Source: Bacteroidota bacterium (GTDB taxonomy: Bacteria > Bacteroidota > Ignavibacteria > Ignavibacteriales > Ignavibacteriaceae). Taken from it: a stretch of DNA of 12,194 nucleotides. This document shows, piece by piece, positions 6,673 to 12,194 of the stretch. Each line of letters opens with the position of its first letter. Position 1 is the stretch's first letter. Below the pieces are notes generated by a model that was not told where the DNA came from, searched no databases, and saw only the letters and a list, made by a program, of their open reading frames with translations. The stretch covers positions 1 through 12,194 of the forward strand of contig JAJYCM010000053.1 of the NCBI GenBank assembly GCA_021778375.1, in the 5' to 3' direction. The position numbers and the translations under genes are program-made.

Positions 6673-9600
6673 TTGGAAAAACTAAAAAAGTCCAAACAAA
6701 ACCCGGTAAATAAAGATCAGGAGGATTTTAGGAAACTTCTCTTCAAACTCCTCGACGAAAAGATTATTCCGGTACGATTTAAATCTGTTGTGGAAAATTA
6801 TTCAACACCTGCTGCTTTTTCGACCGATGACAATATAATGCAAAATCTATTTGCCGAAACTTCTGTTGATGTAATTTTTAGAATCTCTCAAACAGGGAAA
6901 ATTACTTTTATAAGCAATTCGTGTAAGGAAATTTTTGGCTACGAAGTTAATGAAGTTCTCGGTAATTCGTTTGTTAATTTCGTATCACACCCCGAATTAA
7001 AAAAAGCTCTGGGAATTTTATCCAGGCTTTTTAAGGATAAAAAAGTAAAAGATCAATACCTATCAATAATCCACAAAAATGGGAAACTTATACCAATTGA
7101 ATTAAGCGCAAAAATATTTTTACTGGATGGAAAGTATGTAGGACAAGGTACACTTCACGATTTGACCGATAGAATAAAAGCTGAGGAGAAATTAAGAACA
7201 TCGGAAAATATTTTTAGAAATGTTTGGGAAAAAGCATACGACGGCTTGCGTTTGACCGATGAAAAAGGGATTGTCTTTATGTGCAATCAAGCTTATTCTC
7301 AGATGATTGGCAAACCAAAATCCGGAATTGAAGGAGAATTCTTTTCTAAAACGTATGCACCTGAGAATTCTGAAATTGAGCTGAAAAAATATCTCTTTAA
7401 GTTTAAAAATAATGCCTTCCAAAGTAATTTTGAAAAAAGCCCTATTCTTTGGAATGGAGAAAAAATTCATTTTGATATTTCTCATTCTATGCTTGAAGGA
7501 ATTGGTAATAGGAAATTATTATTGAGCGTTTTCCGCAATATTTCTGAACGGAAAACCAATGAACAATTGTTAAGAAAAAAGGACATTTTACTTCATGGAA
7601 TTTCTGAAGCAACCAAAACATTAATATCTGTAAATGACCCAAATCTCGGCTTTCCTGCTGCGCTAAAAATATTGGGCATTGCTGCTGCTGTTGACCGTGT
7701 TTATATTTTTAAGCATAAAGAAAATGAAGATACCGGAGAGATGTTCGTAAGTTTGCTTTATGAATGGGCTTCTCAGGATGTAGAATCCCAAATTGAAGAT
7801 GCGGCATTTCAAAGGCTCTCTTATTCGAGGTTTGAAACTCTAAAGTTTTACGATAATTTTTCTAAAGGAAAATCTCTAAACTTCATAATAAACAACCTGC
7901 CGAAAGAAAATCAGAAAGTTTTTGTTGACGGAAATATTAAATCCATCATCTTAGTCCCTATCATAATCGATGAAAAATATTGGGGCTTTATTGGTTTTGA
8001 CGAATGTAGAACTGATCGTATCTGGACAGCAAATGAAGAATCTCTATTAGTAACTATGTCTTCAATGCTTGGAGCAATAATAAAACGGAATAATATCCAG
8101 GAAGAACTTCTTAAGAAAAATAGCGAACTTGACTCCGCAGTTATTAGAGCAGAAGCCGGAGTAAAAGCTAAAAGTGAATTTCTCGCTTTAATGAGCCATG
8201 AAATAAGGACTCCGATGAATGGTGTTATCGGAATGACCGGCTTACTGTTGGATACCAATTTGGACGACGAGCAACGGGAATATGTAGACACCATTAGGCT
8301 AAGCGGAGACCAACTTCTTGTAATTATAAACGATATCCTTGATTTTTCAAAAATCGAATCAGACAAATTAGAACTTGAAATGCAGCCTTTTGATATTCGT
8401 GATTGTATCGAAGATTCCCTTGACTTGCTTGCTTCAAGAGCAAGCGAGAAGGGATTAGATCTTGTTTACCAAGTAGACGTTAGCACTCCAACTTCAATCA
8501 AAGGCGATGTTACACGCCTTAGACAAATATTAACTAACTTAATCAGCAATGCAATTAAGTTCACTGAGGAAGGTGAAATCTTCGTAAGTGTTTCATCTAA
8601 GCATATCGAGGACGGTCTTTATGAAATTTTGTTTGCGGTTAAAGATACCGGGATGGGAATTCCTGAAGATAAAATGGATAGATTGTTCAAATCTTTTAGC
8701 CAGGTCGATGCTTCTACAACAAGAACTCATGGTGGTACCGGACTTGGATTGGCTATCAGTAAACGCCTTGCTGAATTAATGGGGGGTAGGATGTGGGTAG
8801 AAAGTGAATTTGGCAGCGGTTCAACTTTTTATTTTTCAGTCAAAAGCGAAGCAGCTTTATCTCAATCAAAAATTTATTTATACGGACATGTTCCTAAGCT
8901 CGCCGGTAAAAGAATCTTGATTGTTGATGACAATAAAACAAATAGAAGAATTTTGAAAGCACAGGCTGATAGCTGGGGTATGTTTGCGAAGATCGCCGAA
9001 AATCCGCAGTCTGCAATCGAATGGGTTTCACGTGGAGAAGTTTTTGATATTGCTCTTCTCGATTTTCAAATGCCGCAGATGGATGGTTTAACATTAGCGC
9101 AAGAAATTAGAAAATATGATGCTACCAAAGAACTTCCTATTGTAATTTTAACTTCGATGGGGAAAAAAGAAAGTTCTTCTTATGGAGATATAAATCTTTC
9201 GGCATTCATCAGTAAGCCCATTAAACAAGCTCAGCTTTATGAGACTCTACTTTCGGTTTTATCTGGAACCCCAGCCATAAAAAAGGGGAAAAACGATAAT
9301 GAAATAAAAATAGAATCCGACCTCGCAGAAAGACATCCTCTTAGAATTTTATTAGCAGAAGATAATGCAGTAAATCAAAAAGTTGCTGTTAGGATTTTAG
9401 ATAAAATGGGATTTCGCATTGATGTAGTTGCCAATGGTTTAGAAGCTTTTAATGCAGTAAAAAAAATTCATTACGATGTTGTATTGATGGATATATTAAT
9501 GCCGGAAATGGATGGTTATGAGGCAACAAAAAAAATTATTAACGAACTTCAAGCAGACAAACGCCCCAAAATAATTGCTATGACGGCTAATGCAATGCAA

Positions 9601-10149
9601 GGTGATAAAGAAGATTGTCTGGCTGCCGGAATGGATGATTATATATCCAAACCGATACGGATTGATGAGCTTCAGTTTGCTTTAACTAAATGGAGTGGAA
9701 TTATTGACCAGCAAAGAGGCGAGCTAATTTCTAAAACGAAAAAAGAAAAAACCGCCGCTAAAATTATTGACGAAGAAAAGATTACTTTCCTTAACGATAT
9801 TCAAACCGAAAGTGATATAGATTTCCTAATCGAACTTTTTGGAATTTATATTACCGAGCTTCCTAAAAATATTGCAAATATTATTTCTGCTGTTGAAAAT
9901 AAAGACTCAAAAAGCCTTCAGTTTAGCGCTCATAAGTTGAAAGGAAGCAGCGTGACATTAGGAGTCGATTTTGTTTCTGAACTTTGCCATGATCTGGAAA
10001 CTGCCGCAAAGGAAGGCAAATTCGATGAGGTAACAAAAAATATGTCTAATAAGCTAGTTCAAAAATTGGAAATAATTATTAAGGAGTTGGAGTTTATAAG
10101 AGAAAAGTATACAAAGCTTCAATCTAAGTTCGGAAGTGATTGGAAATAA
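6673..10149 (+). CDS. unorthodox hybrid histidine kinase, PAS-PAS-GAF-HK-REC-REC-HPt
   Basis: This 1158-residue soluble protein has no membrane segment. Two PAS domains lie at about 58-170 and 178-295, then a GAF domain at about 306-475 and a short coiled linker. HisKA carries LMSHEIRTPMNG with phosphoacceptor His509. HATPase_c has Asn622/Asn626, G1 DTGMG (658-662) and G2 GGTGLGL (687-693). Receiver 1 (about 745-870) has Asp752/Asp753, phosphoacceptor Asp797, Thr827 and Lys848. Receiver 2 (about 890-1010) has Glu896/Asp897, Asp940, Thr971 and Lys993. A C-terminal HPt (about 1035-1145) has AHKLKGSS with His1087. Every relay residue is intact, so a His-Asp-Asp-His relay in the style of BarA or ArcB is expected, feeding an unlinked response regulator. 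The start is TTG; a shorter start at residue 55 is the alternative. The methyltransferase gene follows 44 bp later, possibly in one transcript. The signal is unknown. Confidence 0.94.
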   Translation: MEKLKKSKQNPVNKDQEDFRKLLFKLLDEKIIPVRFKSVVENYSTPAAFSTDDNIMQNLFAETSVDVIFRISQTGKITFISNSCKEIFGYEVNEVLGNSFVNFVSHPELKKALGILSRLFKDKKVKDQYLSIIHKNGKLIPIELSAKIFLLDGKYVGQGTLHDLTDRIKAEEKLRTSENIFRNVWEKAYDGLRLTDEKGIVFMCNQAYSQMIGKPKSGIEGEFFSKTYAPENSEIELKKYLFKFKNNAFQSNFEKSPILWNGEKIHFDISHSMLEGIGNRKLLLSVFRNISERKTNEQLLRKKDILLHGISEATKTLISVNDPNLGFPAALKILGIAAAVDRVYIFKHKENEDTGEMFVSLLYEWASQDVESQIEDAAFQRLSYSRFETLKFYDNFSKGKSLNFIINNLPKENQKVFVDGNIKSIILVPIIIDEKYWGFIGFDECRTDRIWTANEESLLVTMSSMLGAIIKRNNIQEELLKKNSELDSAVIRAEAGVKAKSEFLALMSHEIRTPMNGVIGMTGLLLDTNLDDEQREYVDTIRLSGDQLLVIINDILDFSKIESDKLELEMQPFDIRDCIEDSLDLLASRASEKGLDLVYQVDVSTPTSIKGDVTRLRQILTNLISNAIKFTEEGEIFVSVSSKHIEDGLYEILFAVKDTGMGIPEDKMDRLFKSFSQVDASTTRTHGGTGLGLAISKRLAELMGGRMWVESEFGSGSTFYFSVKSEAALSQSKIYLYGHVPKLAGKRILIVDDNKTNRRILKAQADSWGMFAKIAENPQSAIEWVSRGEVFDIALLDFQMPQMDGLTLAQEIRKYDATKELPIVILTSMGKKESSSYGDINLSAFISKPIKQAQLYETLLSVLSGTPAIKKGKNDNEIKIESDLAERHPLRILLAEDNAVNQKVAVRILDKMGFRIDVVANGLEAFNAVKKIHYDVVLMDILMPEMDGYEATKKIINELQADKRPKIIAMTANAMQGDKEDCLAAGMDDYISKPIRIDELQFALTKWSGIIDQQRGELISKTKKEKTAAKIIDEEKITFLNDIQTESDIDFLIELFGIYITELPKNIANIISAVENKDSKSLQFSAHKLKGSSVTLGVDFVSELCHDLETAAKEGKFDEVTKNMSNKLVQKLEIIIKELEFIREKYTKLQSKFGSDWK

Positions 10150-10193
10150 TATAAAGAGATTTTACAAAACCCCGATAAAATGTCTAATTATTC

Positions 10194-11171
10194 ATGAAAC
10201 AAATTCCCCGGAATAAAAAAGCTCCTCGTAATAGAACAATATCTATCTCGTTGGAAGAAGAGCGTAAGCTTAAAAAGAATCTATTACAGGCTGTCTCTAT
10301 ACTTTCACAAGAACAACTTCAAAACAAAATAATTAATCAAGATATTTTTGAGACTATGTGTTTCTTACCTGACAGTTTCATTGATTTATTGTTTATTGAT
10401 CCGCCATACAATCTTGATAAAAAATTTAACGGTACTTCGTTTAAGGAAATGGATGAATATCAATATGAAAATTGGATTGATTCCTGGCTCAGCAAACTTG
10501 TTAGAATGATTAAACCAAATGCATCTATTTATATTTGCGGAGACTGGCGCTCCTCTCAAGCTATCTTAAAAGTTGCCCGAAAATATTTTAATGTTCGTAA
10601 TCGTATTACTTGGGAAAGAGAAAAGGGAAGGGGAGCTAAAACCAACTGGAAAAATTGCTCCGAAGATATTTGGTTCTTTACTGCTTCAGATAAATTTACA
10701 TTTAATATCGAAGATGTGAAGATTAAACGAAAAGTAATTGCCCCCTACAAAAATGAAATTGGCGAGCCTAAAGATTGGGATGATGTTGATGAAGGCAAAT
10801 TTAGAATAACTTTTCCGTCAAATATTTGGACGGATTTAACTGTCCCTTTCTGGTCTATGCCTGAAAATACAGATCACCCTACACAGAAACCGGAAAAACT
10901 TTTAGCAAAAATAATTCTTGCCAGTTCTAATCCCGGCGATTTAGTTTTTGATCCTTTCCTTGGTTCCGGCACTACAGCTGTTGTAGCAAAAAAACTCGGT
11001 AGAAATTATAGCGGAATAGAATTGGATGAATATTACTGCTGCCTTGCTGAAAAAAGATTGAAGGCAGCAGAAAATGATAAGTCAATTCAAGGTTATGAAA
11101 ATGGAGTTTTTTGGGAAAGGAATTCCTTAAAGGAGCGTAAACAAAATAATAAAGTTATAAAATTAAAATAA
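10194..11171 (+). CDS. beta-class site-specific DNA methyltransferase
   Basis: A 325-residue N6-adenine or N4-cytosine methyltransferase acting on DNA with S-adenosylmethionine. The catalytic motif IV DPPY is at 69-72, ahead of the cofactor-binding motif I FDPFLGSGTT (252-261), with HPTQKP (228-233) between. This order marks the beta class. DPPYNL favours adenine methylation, as in RsrI/MboII-type enzymes, but the target site cannot be read from sequence. The region between the motifs is the likely target-recognition part. The N-terminal 45 residues are basic and helical (RNKKAPRNR). No restriction enzyme gene is adjacent: upstream is the hybrid kinase, downstream the SRP RNA. It therefore looks like a stand-alone methyltransferase, possibly regulatory or a remnant of a restriction-modification system. 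No strong Shine-Dalgarno is seen; an ATG at 10180 in another frame opens a five-codon frame whose stop (TGA 10195-10197) overlaps this start by two bases, so translational coupling is possible. Confidence 0.92.
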   Translation: MKQIPRNKKAPRNRTISISLEEERKLKKNLLQAVSILSQEQLQNKIINQDIFETMCFLPDSFIDLLFIDPPYNLDKKFNGTSFKEMDEYQYENWIDSWLSKLVRMIKPNASIYICGDWRSSQAILKVARKYFNVRNRITWEREKGRGAKTNWKNCSEDIWFFTASDKFTFNIEDVKIKRKVIAPYKNEIGEPKDWDDVDEGKFRITFPSNIWTDLTVPFWSMPENTDHPTQKPEKLLAKIILASSNPGDLVFDPFLGSGTTAVVAKKLGRNYSGIELDEYYCCLAEKRLKAAENDKSIQGYENGVFWERNSLKERKQNNKVIKLK

Positions 11172-11251
11172 ATATAAAATTTTCCTTAATTAAAACTTGA
11201 TCTATAGTAATAATTTATCAATCTTTACGTTTAAATAAAAATAAACTTTTT

Positions 11252-11337
11252 GGGCGCCGGTTAACAGATAAGTGCCTAACCCCGTCAGATCCGGAAGGAA
11301 GCAGCGGTAAGCATGCAGTTTGTGTAGCCGGTTGCCC
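11252..11337 (+). ncRNA. ffs: small SRP RNA (4.5S RNA)
   Basis: The conserved apical domain is unmistakable: GTCAGATCCGGAAGGAAGCAG with a GGAA tetraloop at 11293-11296 and the AAGCAG internal-loop strand bound by Ffh. The ends pair to close the hairpin (GGGCGCCGG at 11252-11260 with CCGGTTGCCC at 11328-11337). At about 86 nt it is the short form without an Alu domain, usual for Gram-negative-type bacteria. The RNA joins Ffh to target nascent membrane and secreted proteins to the translocon. The exact 5' end is inferred from pairing; no clear promoter was found in the AT-rich 80 bp upstream. Confidence 0.95.
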
Positions 11338-11343
11338 TTTTTT
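11328..11343 (+). terminator. 3' end of SRP RNA with T run
   Basis: The 3' strand of the closing SRP stem (to 11337) is followed directly by six Ts (11338-11343), the form expected for intrinsic termination. The T run overlaps two bases of the stop codon of the convergent sixA-type gene. Confidence 0.65.
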
Positions 11344-11824
11344 ACTTATTAAAAATGCCTGCCGGAATTAAAAATTCTAAAATCCCTCTTGAAGGATGCA
11401 CCTTGTTATGAAAAAAAATCTTTGCAATTGCTGCCTTCTTGAAATCTACATTAGCGCCGTTTGTCGAAATTAAATTTGAAACGTGTTCGGAAAAGTCCGG
11501 CTGATGTCCTACAAATGCAACATTTGCCGCCTCTAATGAATTAGCAATTTCGATAATGCTGTCCGTCCTGCTTCCGGCAGAAAGTTTTTTATCGACTATA
11601 ATTTCATTCTTAATTTCAAAATATTCTGCAATTATCTGCGCCGTCTGTAAAGCCCTTGCAAACGGGGATGAAATTAAATAATCGAAAGGAATAATATAAT
11701 CTTTCCAGGCTAGCGCTGCGTTTTTTAACTTAACTTTACCTGTGTTTGTAAGCTCTCTGTCAAAATCTTTTTTGTTGAACGACGATTTCTCTGCCTCACC
11801 ATGCCGGATTAAATAAATGTTCAT
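11342..11824 (-). CDS. sixA: SixA-type phosphohistidine phosphatase
   Basis: A 160-residue histidine-phosphatase-superfamily protein, the size of E. coli SixA (about 161). The catalytic LIRHGE motif sits at the N-terminus (Arg7-His8-Gly9), followed by SSPFARALQTAQ (52-63, with Arg57) and the second catalytic-pocket histidine in GHQPD (His107). SixA is known in E. coli for removing phosphate from His of the ArcB HPt domain and of the PTS protein NPr. The first role is notable here because a kinase with an HPt is encoded 1.2 kb away, though on the other strand. The start is supported by AAAGGT 4 nt before the ATG. The gene converges on the SRP RNA, and its stop codon overlaps the SRP terminator T run. 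Substrate assignment is by family and context only. Confidence 0.87.
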   Translation of the reverse strand: MNIYLIRHGEAEKSSFNKKDFDRELTNTGKVKLKNAALAWKDYIIPFDYLISSPFARALQTAQIIAEYFEIKNEIIVDKKLSAGSRTDSIIEIANSLEAANVAFVGHQPDFSEHVSNLISTNGANVDFKKAAIAKIFFHNKVHPSRGILEFLIPAGIFNK

Positions 11825-11890
11825 ATTACCTTTAAAAATAATTAATATAGTATTATCATAAAAATTTTTGCTTTTAATGCTAAAATTATT

Positions 11891-11928
11891 TTTATCCGTA
11901 GCGACGGATAAACTTTCCCGAAAGTTTA
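11891..11928. repeat. two interlocking perfect hairpins
   Basis: The first stem pairs TTTATCCGT (11891-11899) with ACGGATAAA (11904-11912) around AGCG. The second pairs TAAACTTTC (11909-11917) with GAAAGTTTA (11920-11928) around CC. The shared TAAA at 11909-11912 means both cannot form completely at once. The pair lies 67-104 bp upstream of the sixA-type start. It could be regulatory or, given its neighbours, part of an intergenic repeat. Confidence 0.55.
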
Positions 11929-11965
11929 ATCAAAATTACGTATCATTTCACTTATTTGAACGAAA

Positions 11966-11990
11966 TAATATTATGGGCACTTCTAAAAAC
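11966..11990 (-). repeat. dispersed repeat, copy B (core AGAAGTGCCC)
   Basis: Read on the minus strand this matches 1716-1739 over the whole 24 nt apart from one inserted T and one substitution. A G+C-rich palindrome (GCCTGCAGGC, 12001-12010) and the MITE-like element follow within 60 bp. Confidence 0.6.
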
Positions 11991-12000
11991 TTCAATATTT

Positions 12001-12010
12001 GCCTGCAGGC
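12001..12010. repeat. 10-nt palindrome GCCTGCAGGC
   Basis: A perfect G+C-rich palindrome in AT-rich DNA between the dispersed repeat copy and the larger inverted-repeat element. By itself it says little; it adds to the modular palindromic character of this tract. Confidence 0.4.
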
Positions 12011-12035
12011 AGGTTCGCTGACAAAAAAAAGATTG

Positions 12036-12150
12036 TGTCATTTCGACTGATCCGCCGCGGCGGACTCGAAGGAGAAATCCCATGTTCAATTCGACCATCT
12101 AAGCTTTACAAGGGGATTTCTCACCGGCTTAAGCCGGATTCGAAATGACA
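12036..12150. mobile_element. 115-bp MITE-like inverted-repeat element
   Basis: Perfect 11-bp terminal inverted repeats (TGTCATTTCGA at 12036-12046, TCGAAATGACA at 12140-12150) enclose a second matched pair of arms (GAGAAATCCC at 12072-12081, GGGATTTCTC at 12113-12122) and a 31-nt centre. Each side also carries its own 14-nt perfect palindrome: TCCGCCGCGGCGGA (12051-12064) on the left and CCGGCTTAAGCCGG (12124-12137) on the right. The arms can fold into one long hairpin with two side stems. There is no coding capacity and no obvious target-site duplication. TGTCATTTCGA-type repeats are, from memory, common between genes in Bacteroidota-like genomes. Mobility is inferred from shape only. Confidence 0.65.
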
Positions 12151-12194
12151 ATTACTTGCATGCCATATCTAATGAGCTTGCAGACAGTCAGGTT

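Noticed and set aside
7911..8366. A 151-codon minus-strand frame inside the hybrid kinase gene
   Set aside because: It is fully antisense to the GAF/HisKA coding region, which has intact motifs.
10194..11171. Restriction-modification or other defence island
   Set aside because: Only the methyltransferase is present; its neighbours are a signalling kinase and the SRP RNA.
11868..12050. A 60-codon plus-strand frame
   Set aside because: It runs through two hairpins, the dispersed repeat and the left end of the MITE-like element, with no ribosome site or recognisable product.

Overview
The window is AT-rich bacterial DNA with dense coding on both strands. It is most likely from the FCB group, in or near Ignavibacteria/Bacteroidota. 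This rests on four things: low G+C, stacked PAS-domain histidine kinases, a short SRP RNA, and an intergenic repeat with TGTCATTTCGA/TCGAAATGACA ends of a kind I associate with that group. The placement is an inference, since no 16S or other marker is present.

Layout. Positions 1-1576 (minus strand) hold the 5' part of an HD-domain protein, cut by the window edge, preceded by an isocitrate dehydrogenase. Positions 1577-2565 are about 1 kb without a credible gene. That stretch holds a possible operator, a 24-nt dispersed repeat and an array of short perfect hairpins (1793-1958). Positions 2566-6086 (minus strand) carry two related sensor histidine kinases: a soluble PAS-PAS kinase, and upstream of it a membrane-bound CHASE3-like/PAS kinase. 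Their 3' ends are nearly identical in DNA. Positions 6087-6672 are a divergent intergenic region. Positions 6673-10149 (plus strand) encode a 1158-residue soluble hybrid kinase (PAS-PAS-GAF-HisKA-HATPase-REC-REC-HPt) starting at TTG, followed 44 bp later by a beta-class DNA methyltransferase (10194-11171). The small SRP RNA lies at 11252-11337 and converges on a SixA-type phosphohistidine phosphatase gene (11342-11824, minus). The last 370 bases are repeats: two interlocking hairpins, a second inverted copy of the 24-nt repeat, and a 115-bp MITE-like inverted repeat.

How the genes may work together. The centre looks like a signalling locus. Two kinases have no receiver, one hybrid kinase has two intact receivers and an HPt, and a predicted HPt phosphatase lies nearby. 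No response regulator with an output domain is present, so the final target lies elsewhere. A multi-kinase phosphorelay drained by SixA is a testable inference, not something the sequence proves. The isocitrate dehydrogenase and SRP RNA are housekeeping. I found no CRISPR array, tRNA, intact transposase or defence cluster. The least explained material is the modular palindromic repeat DNA in the two non-coding regions.
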